The notes: generated by a model from the letters alone, not told the origin. Counted from the first letter of the stretch, positions 9,747-22,384 are shown. The stretch is 64,000 nucleotides of DNA from Thamnidium elegans (GCA_025201345.1 JAIXMG010000003.1:930001-994000), one strand, 5' to 3'. Numbers and translations are program-made.

Positions 9747-11770
9747 TTATTTATCAGGAATAACTTTATATGGGTTCATAATTCCGTTAGGATCAATTGC
9801 ATTTTTGAGTGTTCTCATCAATTGAAGTTGTACATCTGACTTGGCTCGTTTCATATAGTTTACTTTAGATACACCAACACCATGCTCAGCCGTAATTGAG
9901 CCATTATGTCTCACTAAAAGAAAAAAAAAAATTTAATTTAAAAGTAAATCAGGAACCAGTAAAAAAAAAAACTTACTTGTCCAATCAAAAACAAATTCGT
10001 CCATAGCTTCTTGACCATCATGATCAAATCCATCCAAGTTCGCCATGATGTGTAAATTCTAGTTTATATAATATATAATCATTAGCATATGATCTAAGTT
10101 GTTGTTAATTATTTTCTCACATACACCATCTCCAACATGACCAAACCCTAACAAGTTTGAATAAAGGTTACCAGGACCTAATAAACCTTTTTTACCAAAA
10201 TGGTCTTTTGCATCTTCGACTAATTTATAAAGAAGTGGTACTTCCATAGCAACATCATAAGTCATGGCAGTACCGCTTTTAGAAATTGATTCAGGAATCT
10301 TTTCACGCCATGACCAAATTGCATTAATTTGTTTTGCATCCTGTGCCATAACACCATCCATTGCTACACCATTTTCTAAAAGTCGACCTAAATAACCTTC
10401 AAGTTTCTATATAAAGTATATAAATAAATAAATAAATAAAAGTACTTTATATTACCTCTTGATCGTGTTCTTGCTTACTTCCTTGAGTTTCAAGTAGAGC
10501 ATAGAACGCATGCTTTCCTTCAATAGGATAGCTTGTATCTTGCATCATTTCTCGTTTCACTACGCCAACTGAATCATGATCCCAAAACTCAAAAGCTATA
10601 AAGTATTAGTAACATTAGTAATAAGCCCTTTCTTTTATTTATTTATTTTACCTGACAGAATTTCGGATAGATCTTCTTTTGCCATGACGAAAGCGTCTTG
10701 AACTGCTTCAAATGAATCTAGTGCAACCATAGCAACATTCACAGCCTAAATAAAGCAATTATACATCCACAATTCCCACAATCGAATCATTTTTTCCCTC
10801 TTACCTTGGGTCGTCTGGGAGTTAATAATGAGATACCTGTGATTAAACCCAAAGTGCCTTCTGCACCAATGAACAATTGCTTTAAGTCGTAGCCCGTATT
10901 ATCTTTTCGTAAGGTTGATAAATTTTCCAAGACCGTGCCATCGGGCAAAACCTTATTATATAAAAAAAAAAAAATTAAAGAAAGAGTCATAACCAATCAT
11001 TTACAATCTAATTTTACCACTTCTAAACCAAGTACGTTGCCATGAAGGTTACCAAACTTCATTAATCTTAAGCCGCCTGCATTAGTACTAACATTTCCAC
11101 CAATTTGACATGAACCTTTAGCACCTAAATCCAAAGGAACTGTATACCCTTTAGGTTCTAAATATTGATCCAAAGATTCTAAAATAACACCAGCATCTAC
11201 AACTGCTACACCAGATACGCCATCAAAATGTCTAACCTTATTCATCTTTGATGTATTAACAATAATCTCATCAAAGACAGGGCTAGCGCCACCACTTACG
11301 CCGGTTCTTCCACCTTGTGCTACTACAGCCAATTTATTTTTATTACAGTACTTTAAAATTTGTGATACTTGATCTGTTGAAGTCGGGAATAAGCATAACC
11401 TAATTTTAAATGTAAATCATTTAGCCGTTTATATGAATAATCTTTTTTATCTTACGAAGATGAACCTCGATAGAGGTTAAACCAATCCGTATTATAAGGA
11501 ATTAAACTAGATGAAGTATCATCGGGATTCGTATCATGCAAAATATTATTAGGCGCCAATACAGTCTTGAAGAATTCAAGGTGTTTATTTTCAATCTAAG
11601 TAATGGTAGTATTTTTGAATAATTATGCAAAAAGGCGTGTCTATATATCTGCTTTTTACCTGTGCAAAAGATGGATTACGCTTAAATTCAGGGTGTTTAA
11701 CTCTAGTTAAAGGCGTTAAATTTCTATTTAAAATAGTTCTTGAAGTATGAATAAATCTTGGTCGAAACAT
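9747..11770 (-). CDS. DLD2: D-2-hydroxyglutarate dehydrogenase, mitochondrial (Dld2/D2HGDH type)
   Basis: FAD-dependent oxidase of the vanillyl-alcohol oxidase fold, converting D-2-hydroxyglutarate (and often D-lactate) to the keto acid. About nine exons. The N-terminus [17 protein letters not shown] is basic and lacks acidic residues, as expected for mitochondrial import. The FAD-binding region shows [16 protein letters not shown] and [16 protein letters not shown] followed by [11 protein letters not shown], which fits D2HGDH better than cytochrome D-lactate dehydrogenase. The C-terminal half has [30 protein letters not shown] with metal-ligand histidines, and ITAEHGVG. No frame damage is seen. 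Confident on family; substrate preference between hydroxyglutarate and lactate is by similarity. Confidence 0.88.
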
Positions 11771-12036
11771 TATTATTAAAACAAAGAAAAAAGAAAATGG
11801 TATGATGGGAAAATAGAAAAATATAAATGTATAAACTTTTAAATCTGTGACTACGCTTGCTTAACTTTTTGATAATCTCTCTCTCTTCAATATCCGAGCA
11901 TTTACTCATTAACATTGACCATCAATGCGACCTTATAAGAAAGTTTTTATTTTGTATTGATTAAACTCCAAATTTTATTTCATTTTATTTACAAGAAATA
12001 TATGAAGCGAGATGTAATGTATAGATGTAATAGATT

Positions 12037-12744
12037 TTATTCGTCTTGCGTTTGTTGTTGTTCCTCTTCATCTCCCTCTCCCTCTTCATCTTCCTCTGGA
12101 TCCAATTTAGGCTTCTTGGTTTCTTCAACCATTGTTTCGTCTTCATCTTCCTCAATAGTACGCTTTTGACCTCTCGAAGATTCGGTTTCCATGGGTGTAT
12201 CGTTTAATTCATCCTCGTCTTCGTCTTCGTCTTCGCCATCTTCCTTTGCTTTCGATTCATCCCTAACCTTTTTCTTTTGTTTCTTTTCTACCATATTTTG
12301 CTGATAAACTGTATAAAAAATGTTATTAGGCAAGGTCAAATCTAAAAAGAAGAAAAACAAGATCATACCTGTTAAGGATTCTCTTAGCTGAGGAGCCAAG
12401 TGATCTAATTCTACTATCTCTAAAGCTTTAAATACATCGGGAGCACTGATTGTTTTATGATTGGCACCCTTAGCAACGTCATTTGCACTAATCAATGAAT
12501 CAATAAGAGTATACATGTATCTTTTAGAAGAAAGCTTACACAGAAGATAAATAGTTAATAAAGACTGTAGCAGCTCTACTGACTGCCAACTTGGCGTCCT
12601 TTTGTAAGGCTGTACCAGGAGGAAGCTATCCAATAGATGAGTAACAATTATATGTATATATACAGATATAATACTTACAGCAGTCTTCAAGACTCTGGTA
12701 ACATTAGCCTTTGGTAATTCGTTATCTTCGATCGTGCTTGACAT
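12037..12744 (-). CDS. DPB4: DNA polymerase epsilon histone-fold subunit Dpb4/POLE3
   Basis: CBF/NF-Y-type histone-fold protein that pairs with Dpb3/POLE4 in DNA polymerase epsilon and, in many organisms, with a CHRAC15-like partner in ISWI remodelling complexes. Four exons. Residues starting at ELPKANVTRVLK give the first histone helix; LPPGTALQKDAKLAVSRAA follows; HKTISAPDVFKALEIVEL is the third helix region. The tail is very acidic (EDEDEDEDEL) with interspersed basic patches such as KKQKKKVRDES, as in POLE3. The start ATG at 12744 opens MSSTIEDNELPKANV. It lies about 1.3 kb from the Ctf18 gene, whose RFC complex binds polymerase epsilon. Confidence 0.87.
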   Translation of the reverse strand: MSSTIEDNELPKANVTRVLKTAVSIISVYIHIIVTHLLDSFLLVQPYKRTPSWQSVELLQSLLTIYLLCKLSSKRYMYTLIDSLISANDVAKGANHKTISAPDVFKALEIVELDHLAPQLRESLTGMILFFFFLDLTLPNNIFYTVYQQNMVEKKQKKKVRDESKAKEDGEDEDEDEDELNDTPMETESSRGQKRTIEEDEDETMVEETKKPKLDPEEDEEGEGDEEEQQQTQDE

Positions 12745-13139
12745 TGTACTAACGCGTTGAGAAGTTTCAAAAAAATAAGAAAAAAAAATATTTTAAATAC
12801 GCGCGCATTTTACAAAGGCGCTGGAAATGGTCACTAAGACATTAAAAACCAGTAACTAAAAAAAAATGCTAAGTGGATTGGGCATTATACACTGATCCAG
12901 CAACGCTATAAAGGCCGTAATTCTATAAACTGAACAATAATGACAACGACATCCTGTCCTCCTGACTATGATATGTATGCGCTATTGTAATGTTACCGTG
13001 AAACAAAAAAACTCGCACATCATTCTTATTGCTGAATATATAATTATCCTATCACAAACAAAACATAGCTCTATTTAGTGGGTTTATAAAAATTAGGTTA
13101 CGTCCTTAAATCGAGAACTTTATTAAAAATAATTATTTA
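12745..13139. other. Spacer, nothing recognised
   Basis: Upstream region of DPB4, including TACGCGCGCATTTTAC near 12795-12812. No coding or RNA signal. Confidence 0.4.
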
Positions 13140-13952
13140 TTAAATAATGCTTTCATAAGCAGTTAATGGAGGATAGGCTTCCTTCACAATAGTACCTTCT
13201 TCAGGGCTGGTAATCAAGATACTTCATTTATCAATCTTATCATCCACTAGGGTTTTGAGATCGGTTTCAGCTCCACCCATTAGAGCATTTCCTTTCGTTA
13301 CTCCAATATAGTCAAATACACCATTAAGTCCAGTAAAACCGTATTTACAGAAGTGAACCTTTCTACTTTGCTTCATACGCGCATACATCTTAACGTATGT
13401 ACAGGCCAAAGGACGCTTGGTATTTCCGCTCATGACACGAATGGTACCAAAAGATTCAACGATATGAGCTTCAAGTCTGTGAGAGAAATAAGCTTGTCGT
13501 CTCTTGATATCATTTACTGTATCCACACTTGAGATCTCAACACATACGTTCTTGTTTCCTCCAGTAAATGGAATATTTATAGTCTGTACAGATTTTACTT
13601 GTCCTACACCAATCATTTCATAATCATCATCTGCATCGTTCTCTACGGCCGGCTTCTCGGGTAATTCGATTATCGATGAATAACTAGGTTTAACCCAAGT
13701 AGAGTTTTTGCTGTCCATTGCAGATGTTATACGATTTTTCATAAAAGGGTTGGTAGAGAACATGGCCTCAGTACTCATCTCGTAGTACTTCACATCGATC
13801 AATTTTATATTAGCAAATCCTACAACTAATTCTTGCGTTTGCTGGTTAATTTCAAATCCGAGCAAAGGTTCAGATTGGATTCTAGTACTTTTTCCTTTTA
13901 AGATACCAGTCATGTCAGAATCTCCTTGTTCTAAGCGTTTTTGTATAAGCAC
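13140..13952 (-). pseudogene. C-terminal fragment of a large conserved protein, with in-frame stop
   Basis: One long frame resembling the C-terminal end of large, uncharacterised proteins found in fungi and protists. Features include IKLIDVKYYEMSTEAMFS, then TYVKMYARMKQSRKVHF and CKYGFTGLNGVFDYIGV. After KIDK there is a TGA at 13224-13226, and the same frame then continues with SILITSPEEGTIVKEAYPP to a TAA at 13140, which looks like the true end of the domain. Upstream the frame is closed by a stop before 13952 and only a few bases remain before CTF18, so the large N-terminal part is absent. Most likely a truncated, dead copy; a short functional protein from an internal ATG is possible but unlikely. 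Confidence 0.6.
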
Positions 13953-14082
13953 CGAAAACTTTTAATCATCTGTCTGAATTTTAAGCTTCTATAAAAAAAA
14001 AAAGGGTCGCGTGGAATAATTTTTGTCGTGTTTTTTTCCCGTTCCTTTTTCTTTTCTTCTTTCGAAAACACATAGAAAAAAA

Positions 14083-17000
14083 ATGAAAAGAGAATGCCCA
14101 GCTACTTTCTTTGACGACGAGGATGAGGACGATTATTTGATCGAAGCTAGTTTAGAGCACAATAAAGAAAACGATCATGTTAGTTTTGATGATTTTATGT
14201 CACAGAAACCAACTGTTGTAAAGCCAGGTAATGACAAAAACCAAAACCAAAACCAAAAAAAAATAACGATAATTGGAATAAAAAAACTAATAATTTGAAA
14301 ATTAGCCCCTTTAACTTCTTCGAACATGTCAAATTCTAATGATACGTTTGATTATAATTTTGACGACTTTCCTGATTTTGACTTGGAAGCAGACCTTGAC
14401 GATGAAGAGCTTTTCCCAACTGTTAAACCGACCACAGCTCAAAATACCATTGTCAACGCTATGGATTATATGGATATTTCGGACCACGAATATGAAGGAG
14501 AAGAAGAAGAAACAATTAACCTCGTAAAGACGACACCCAGCTTAAATTTACAAAGTCATAGTAGACCAGTAAATCAAGCAAAAGAAAAGATAGAGTATAC
14601 GTTAATTCCAGAGACTGGTGCATTTGTTACTGCCACTTGCCCTCAGACTGGAAAAAACATTTACTTTTCGAAATTATCAGAAGGTCGATTAAGAAAAAAG
14701 ACAAACTTGTTGGTAAAGAATTTGACTTCTAATAAGGGTTCTAAGGGTTTATTGTCAAAGCCTCTATGGCAACTGTTGAAGGATATTAAAAAGAACAATT
14801 TGGCAAAAACGCAACAAATACAGAGGTAATATTTTTTTTAAAGAAAAGGTTTACAATTAATTACTAACTATTTTTTTTTTGTAGAGAAATAAATGAAGAA
14901 ACAAGTAGAAAACATAAAAGACAAAAGGTTATAAAGGGTGAATCAAATCAACTTTGGGTAGATAAATATAGACCAACATGTTATATGGATTTAATGGGTG
15001 ATCAACGTTTAAACCGAGATGTGCTAAGATGGGTTAAACAATGGGATTTCTGTGTATTTAAGAAGAAACCTTCACAAGAAAGTCAACGTGATAAAGTAAT
15101 GAGACAATACAAGAGTACTTTTGGAACGGAACCCAAGTTTGCTGCATACAAGACCAATAATAGTACCAATACCGACCCCCTACTTCGTCCTGAAAAAAGA
15201 ATCATGTTAATGTCCGGACCTCCAGGTTTTGGTAAAACTACGTTAGCTCATGTGATTGCAAAACAAGCAGGCTATAACATTATTGAGATTAATGCAAGTG
15301 ATGATCGTACTGGTGCGGCCGTGAAAAGCAAAATTAAGGCAGCTCTTGAAATGCAGGCTATTATAAGGATAAATGCAGGTGATAATTCAATGTCAATGAC
15401 ACAAAAGCCAAATTTAATTATTATTGACGAAATTGATGGTGCAAGTGCTAGTGGTGGTTCAGATGTAAGTTATTGTTATTATTATTATTATTATTATTTT
15501 CGCGCGTATTGATTTCATCATTAGAGTTTCATCAAACAATTGGTTGAATTAGTTAGCATCGAAGTGGATGAAAAAAAGAAGGGTAAATATTATAAATAAT
15601 GATACAATGTTTGTTGTTTTTTACCAACTTGAACCATATATATAGGCAAATCAAAAGAGAAACCATTGATGAGACCTATTATTTGTATTTGTAATGATGC
15701 GTAAGTGTATTTTTGTAACGCGTTTTATTATACATCTATTGACACGTTTTCGATTAGTTATTCACCTATACTTCGTCCTCTCCGAATGGTAGCACAATGT
15801 GTTGTTTTTAATAAAGTTCCAAGTATGTCTATCGCTAAAAGGTTACAGACTATTTGTGAGCTAGAGGGCTTAGATACCGATTTAAGAGCTCTTAGTATGT
15901 TGACTGATTTAACTGATGGTGATATTCGTAGTTGTCTTAACACATTACAGGTAAAAAAAAAAAAAGAAAAAAAAAGAGGATCACACAAAAAAATGATATT
16001 TATATATTTTTCTTTAGTACATCAAAGGAAAGAGTTCAGTTTTCACCAAGGAAATGATTGCTTCTTCTGGGGCTGGTACAAAGGACATGGGGAAATCATT
16101 ATTTTCGATTTGGAAAGATATCTTTAGTGCACCTAATGCCCGTTATCGAAATTCAGCTACGAGAGCTGATTTTGGTAAAATAGAAAAACAAAACAAAAGT
16201 GATTAATATATGATGAATACTAATTATTTTTTTTTTATGTAGATACAAACAAGTATGTAGATAGATTATATAGTACAGTTATGTCTAGTGGAGATATTGA
16301 TCGTATTATGCAAGGTTGCTTTGAGTCATATCCTTCGATGAAATTTCATGATGTTGCGCTTCAAAAATTCTGTCAAATGAGTGAATGGTTACAGTTTTAT
16401 GATACAATGGATAAGCGAATTAGCGCTCACTTTGAATTTGGGTTATACAAGTATCTTCCATATCCCCTTATCAACTTTCATCGATTCTTTGCCGGGTCCA
16501 CATCACAAGAGCATGACGTACAATACCCAAGGGTACAATATCAAGTATTCTCTACCAAAAAATCATTTGAAAACTTGATTGCTATCTTTTTAACAGGTAT
16601 TCATTCAGCCAAAAGAAGATATTTAAACAAAGATATGGTGGCGAATGAATTGGTGCCTCTATTGTTGCAAATTATTTCTCCAGATTTAAACATCGTGAGT
16701 ATTTTCTATCTTTGTCAAACGTTGTATGTGACACTAAATCGGCTTACTTTTTTAAAAAAAGACCAATAAGCAATTAATCAAGCCTGTAGAGAAGGCTAAA
16801 CTTGCAAGATTAGTTGATATTATGGTTGAATTCGGATTATCATTCAAGCAAGAGAAGACAGAAGACGGACAATATGTATATAAACTTGAACCGTGAGTAA
16901 CAGAAAAAAAAAAAAAAAAAACGAAAAAAAAAAGATAGTTAATGGCTCTAACTATTTTAGACCTGTTGAACAACTACTTTCTTTCGAGTTATCCACACCT

Positions 17001-17200
17001 AAAACCATATTACCGAAACAATATGCTGTTAGACAAATGATTGCTTCAGAGGTAACACACGCACTAGTAAAAACAATGATTTACTTGATATATAATACTT
17101 TATATATTAGATTGGTACAGAGATTTTAAGAAGAAGAGACGAGGCTTCTCAATCGCGTAATATAGGACAAACGAAACGAAAGGAAACCAAACCCAGGTAA

Positions 17201-17231
<31 letters not shown>

Positions 17232-17537
17232 GGTTATTTGTATATATACAAGTATTTATTTTATAGTAGTAGAATTATAGAGACAAAAGCGAAACAAGTC
17301 GGATTAGATTTCTTTGGACGGGCGTTAGTGCCTAAAGTAAGATCAGAAACGGATAAACGACTAAAGAATGCAAAGATGGAAGGTAAAAAATGGAATAGTA
17401 TTATGTAATGTGTAATTATTCTAATATAACATACGAATTTTATAGTTGATACACCAAAAACAAATGTCAATTATCGATACCACGAAGGTTTTTCGAATGC
17501 GGTGCGAAAACCAATGACGGTACAAATGTTTCTTTAA
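14083..17537 (+). CDS. CTF18: Chromosome transmission fidelity protein 18 (Ctf18)
   Basis: Large subunit of the alternative RFC clamp loader (Ctf18-Dcc1-Ctf8 with Rfc2-5), which loads or unloads PCNA, supports sister-chromatid cohesion and the replication checkpoint, and binds DNA polymerase epsilon. About 13 exons and 880 residues. The N-terminus is acidic (FDDEDEDDYLIE). LWVDKYRPTCYMDLMGDQ is the RFC box before the ATPase; GPPGFGKTTLAH is Walker A; NLIIIDEIDGA is Walker B; RPIICICNDA is sensor 1; then LTDGDIRSCLNTLQ follows. The C-terminal part holds the Ctf18-specific helical domain and ends KPMTVQMFL. The first ATG after the leader is used. The stop overlaps that of WSS1 on the other strand. 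Confidence 0.9.
17204..17231 (+). repeat. Poly(A) tract, 28 nt, in a CTF18 intron
   Basis: A28 inside a short intron, a few bases after its GGTAAAGC donor. Confidence 0.85.
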
Positions 17538-18557
17538 ATAATAAACTTTACAAAAGCACAAGCATCACATACTTTAGTTGTTTGACTATTCTTTAAAGTA
17601 CATTGAGGGCAATTCCAATCACTTGTTTCGACAGGGGTATTTTGATTATTTATAGACAAGCAAACTTGACAAACCAATTCTAGTGATTTGTTTATAAACG
17701 TACAAGTAGGACAAGACCACTCGCTTGTCATAACAGTTGATTCTTCGTTAGTAAGATCAATAGTTACACGAGATCTTTTTGTTTCCACTTTAGTTATTTC
17801 ATTACTATTCTTTCGTTTCGATTCATCTATACTTCCTCCGCACCATATTTGATCTCTTAATCTTTTTTCAGCTGCATTAGCAGCCAACTGGGCGGGCGTC
17901 ATATTTTTTAATTGCAATGGGCTTCCGCCTAATCTTAATCCTCCTGTAGGTAACATTATTTTAGATGTTTGAAGTCTCTTCTCCGCGGCTGCAGCTGATA
18001 CTTGTTTACTCAAGTGTCTTGCAACTGATCGTGAACCAAGAGATTGCCCGCTAGAATAAAACCCTTCTCCTGTATAACCTGATGCCATTAATAATTCGGT
18101 TTCAGTTTTAAGTTCCTGTAAGATTCTATAAAACTGTTCGTCGTGAGGCCCTCTTACAATATGTACCATTCTATTATATACCATTATTAGTAATATATAT
18201 TTAAACTTTTTTTTTTTTATATAATATCTTTTACTCGTGTAGCAAAGTTCCTAATATATCTTCATATTCAAGAAAACTATTTTCATCATACGGATATCTT
18301 AATCTTAGATTTACTTTCCAACCTCTATTGACATTAACACCTGTATTTTCATTTTGAATATTTTATTTACTACGACAACAATAAAAAAAAGTCGTACCTA
18401 ACAAGTTTGGGTTGGTTGGATAAAATTCACACAAGTTTTTTATAGTCCAATTATGATTATTTAATATAGGTTTAACTTGAGAAGCAAGTTTTTCTAATAT
18501 TAAAAGTGCTTGATCTGCATTTGGTTTCTTTTTTAAAGCAACACATTGAGGTTGCAT
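17534..18557 (-). CDS. WSS1: SUMO-associated DNA-protein-crosslink protease Wss1 (WLM domain)
   Basis: Zinc metalloprotease that removes proteins crosslinked to DNA; the yeast protein also binds SUMO and Cdc48. Three exons. The WLM domain begins near residue 20 (LLILEKLASQVKPILNNHNW). The zinc site is HEMVHIVRGPHD, giving the HExxH and downstream His; the intron at 18171-18234 splits the Glu codon of this motif. The mid region is AAEKR-rich. VTIDLTNEE is a good SUMO-interacting motif. Two RanBP2-type zinc fingers close the protein (EWSCPTCTFIN with CQVC, and DWNCPQCTLKN with CDAC); such fingers bind ubiquitin or RNA. The start is the ATG giving MQPQCVALKKKPNADQ. Convergent with CTF18, with a 4-nt overlap. 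Confidence 0.88.
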
Positions 18558-18776
18558 TGTTTAACAAAAAAAAAAAAAAGTGTATTTAGAATATTTTTTT
18601 TCTGTGCTTCAAATAAGACGGAGTGTATAAACTCTCCATCTCTTTTAAAAACTTGTGTCTCGGTTTTTTATTTTTTTAGCTCTTTTCTTTTTCTATTATT
18701 ATTGTTTTTCGGTTAATTTAAGCTAGTAACATTCTTCTTATATATATATATCTATATAAAAGAAAAAAGATATATA

Positions 18777-21700
18777 ATGGATTTGCCTACACATACTGAA
18801 GAATTATCTTCACCGAGAGATATATCAGGGTCACTTCCGAGAGTAGAAGAAGAAATCCCTTCGCGTTCATATTATTCCTCTCATATCCATATTGAACCTG
18901 GTAAGTGCAAACAAAAAAAACAAAAAATATATATATATATATACAATAATCTAATTTTTTTTTTAAAAAAAATGCGTTAGGAGATGCTCGTTATTCTGCC
19001 TCGATTGAATCAATCAGAGCTCATTCTTTAGCATTAGGAGATAGATATATGGCAGAATCAAGTCCAGTTAATTCGCCCAGTCAAAGTAGAAGGCAAAGCG
19101 GTGATAATGACGACCTTACAAGTCCGGTATCTCCCGTGTCACATAGCACGACGCAATCAATATTATCTCATTTATTGAAAAAGGATAATCATGAAAGACA
19201 ACCTTTAATCAAGAGACATAAATCGAAGGATTATCATGCAACAAATAACGACAGTTCTGCAACATTAAATGACCCAGAGTTAGGCGACGATCAAGAAAAT
19301 TTGCCTACTCATCCTTTAGATAGCAATGCTCAATTTTATCAACGCAAGACTTCAAAAGAATTTCGGCCTACTCTTGCTCAATTAAAGAATCCACAAAACT
19401 GGATAGACTGTTTCACACAGCCAATTAGCTATATACCTGCAGTCATTCTTGGTTTATTACTCAATTTGTTAGATGCTATTTCCTATGGCATGATCACTTT
19501 TCCTTTAAATAATCCAATATTTGCTTCATTCGGTCCAGATGGTATATCCATGTTTTATGTCAGGTAAAGTGTTTATATTTGTATTTGTTTATTTTTATTG
19601 TGTGATACTAATATACTATATATAGTTGTATTATTTCTCAAATTGTATATTCTTGTGGCGGAAGTGTATTTAAAGGAGGAAATGGAAGGTAAGAGAAAAA
19701 AAAATATAGTATTATTGTTTATCAGTTTGGATTAATAAGTAAATTGGCGTAAAAAAAAATGATTTTATATAGTATGATGATTGAAGGTAAGATTTATTTT
19801 ATTTATTGTATATCAGGTTTACTAATAGTGTGATGTGAATATTTTATCTTAATAGTTGTTCCGTTTTTACATATCATGTAAGTTTCTTTTTATTTCTTTA
19901 TTTCTTTCTCTCTCTTATTAACTATAAAATGTATATTTTTAGGGCAGAGAAAATTGTTACTGTGGTTGGAAAAGATAATCCATCTGTTGTTATTCCTTCA
20001 ACAATGGTTGCTTTTGCACTTAGTAGTATTATGACAGGTCTTGCATTTTTCTTATTGGGAGCATTGAAGTTAGGTTCCTTAATTGGGTTCTTTCCCAGAC
20101 ATATTCTGGTTGGAACTATTGGTGGTGTAGGTTGGTTTTTGGTAGCAACAGGCATAGAAGTTTCGGGTAGATTGGAAGATAGCTTGGAGTACACAATTCC
20201 CATGTTTAAAAAAATATTTTTGGACACGCATGTGCTTTCACTTTGGTCTTCCGCTTTGGCTGTTGCCATCTTGTTAAGATTGATCCAATATCGCATAACT
20301 TCTCCTATGGTTGTACCGGTATTTTTTATGACATTACCTCTTGCATTTTATGCTATCGTATTTGTATTAGGATTAGATGTACAAAATGTAAGAGATGCTG
20401 GCTGGATTTTTCCGTTGGTAGAAAGTGATACCCCATTTTGGCATTTTTACACCTATTATGATTTCAAATTGGTAGATTGGCGTGCAGTGGCCGAGACTAT
20501 TCCTGCTATGTTGGCTTTAACCTTTTTCGGTAATACCTTGTTACATTTCCAAATGTTTAAAAAAAAAATTAACCTTTTTTTTCCCGCAAAACAGGAGTTT
20601 TACATGTTCCAATTAACGTACCGGCTTTGGGTGTTTCAACAAACAAAGATGATGTAAATGTAAATAGAGAGCTTGTTGCGCATGGCCTATCTAACGCTGT
20701 ATCAGGTTTATTTGGTTCTGTTCAAAGTAAGATTTAAAAAAAAAGAGAGAGAGAGATTATCTGTTGATAACGATACTAAAAAAAAACATATTTTATCTCT
20801 ACTATTATTAGATTATCTTGTGTATACCAATTCAGTACTTTTTATTCGTTCCGGTGGTGACAGTAGAGTAGCAGGTTTAATGTTGGCAGGTGCAACCGCT
20901 ATTCTTTGGATGGTTGGCCCATGGATTGTTGGTTATATTCCGGTCATGGTTGTCGGAAGTTTGATCTTCCATCTTGGTTTGGATCTGCTAAAAGAAGCTT
21001 TGGTAGATACTTGGCATTCGGTTCATTATCTTGAATACATTACCATATGTGTTATTATTGCTTGTATGGCCACGTTAGGTTTTGTAGAAGGTATTTTGGT
21101 AGGTATCATTATGGCTTGTGTCTTTTTCGTGGTTCAAAATGCTCGTAGAAGCGAAGCTATTCGTGCTACTTTTACTGCTCAATATATGAGATCTACAGTT
21201 AGAAGATTATATCGCCAAGAACGTTTCTTGAGAGAGGTCGGTGGTCAGATCCAAATTGTTAAATTGCAAGGTTATCTTTTTTTCGGTACCATCGACCAAG
21301 TGGAACGTGCAATTCGTGCTATGTTGGACGAACACGAATGGGATAAACATCCTATCCGTTTCTTAATCTTAGATCTCCAGTTGGTACAAGGTCTCGATTT
21401 CAGTGCTGCGGAAGCATTTGTTCGTATTCGTCGTTTATTGCGTGCCCGTCAGGTTTATATGATCGTTTGTAACGTTGCTCGCAAGTCGGATGAAGAAAAG
21501 GCCTTGATAAAAGCTGGTATTTGGGTAGATCACTCTCAACAACATGATGAGGGAGATCTCAAGTGTTTCGAGTATATCAATGATGCCGTTGAATGGTGTG
21601 AAAATGTATTATTGACTACTTACTTTGAAAAGAAACCTAAAGATTTTCAACGTAAGTATGACATTTATATATGTATTTATGTATGTACTATACTAACGAA

Positions 21701-22384
21701 TGATTTATTTAGTTCTATCTGGAACTCCTGCAGCTACTGTTCCTGTAACAAATAAACCTTACCCTTATTCTGATAGATTAGAATCAGCAGGTTCTCCTCG
21801 TCACCATATGGTATCAAATGCTATCCACCATGTCTTTAGTGGTAATTTTTTACTTTAAAAATAGTTTCTATGATCTAATTTTATTTCTGTTTATAGAGGC
21901 ACGTGCACCTATCGTTCATAGTAATACGACACAACCAACACTTATCCTCGTACAAGCTTTTGGTGAAATTGGCCACGGAGATGTTGGTATTGAATTCTTC
22001 CATAAATTAAGTAAATACTTTGAAAGAGCTACATGTGATAAAGGTGAAAGTATATACCGCGAAGGCGATCCATGTGATCATCTTTTAGTGCTTGAACAAG
22101 GTTCACTTCGCACATTGATGTATGTCTTGAAGGAACAAGTAACAGTAGAAACTATCTTGCCTGGTACTGTTGTTGGTGAGATGGGTATGTTTGTCGGTAG
22201 TGCCGTTCGTACGCGTTCTTTACTCGCTGAGCAAGATTGCATCTATTGGAAATTAACTCGTGAATCCTTTGATCGTATGCTCAAGACAGATCCTGCTTTG
22301 GCTAATCAGTTTATTCTTTTAACCTTGTATTTCTCTTCAGAGAGATTGGATACCATGACAAGATACGCTTTCCATTTGCATTAA
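18777..22384 (+). CDS. VSB1: SulP-STAS-cNMP transporter, Vsb1/YGR125w type
   Basis: Vacuolar-type SLC26/SulP membrane protein with an unusual domain chain. It opens with a long Ser-rich cytosolic N-terminus of about 150 residues. The SulP transmembrane core follows ([31 protein letters not shown] in segments, then [19 protein letters not shown] and [19 protein letters not shown]). A STAS domain comes next ([32 protein letters not shown]), and last a cyclic-nucleotide-binding-like domain ([20 protein letters not shown], then [14 protein letters not shown]). About eleven exons; the junction near 20530-20594 restores [18 protein letters not shown]. In yeast Vsb1 is needed to store basic amino acids such as arginine in the vacuole. 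The ligand of the cNMP-like domain is unknown. Divergent from WSS1 by about 220 bp. Confidence 0.87.
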
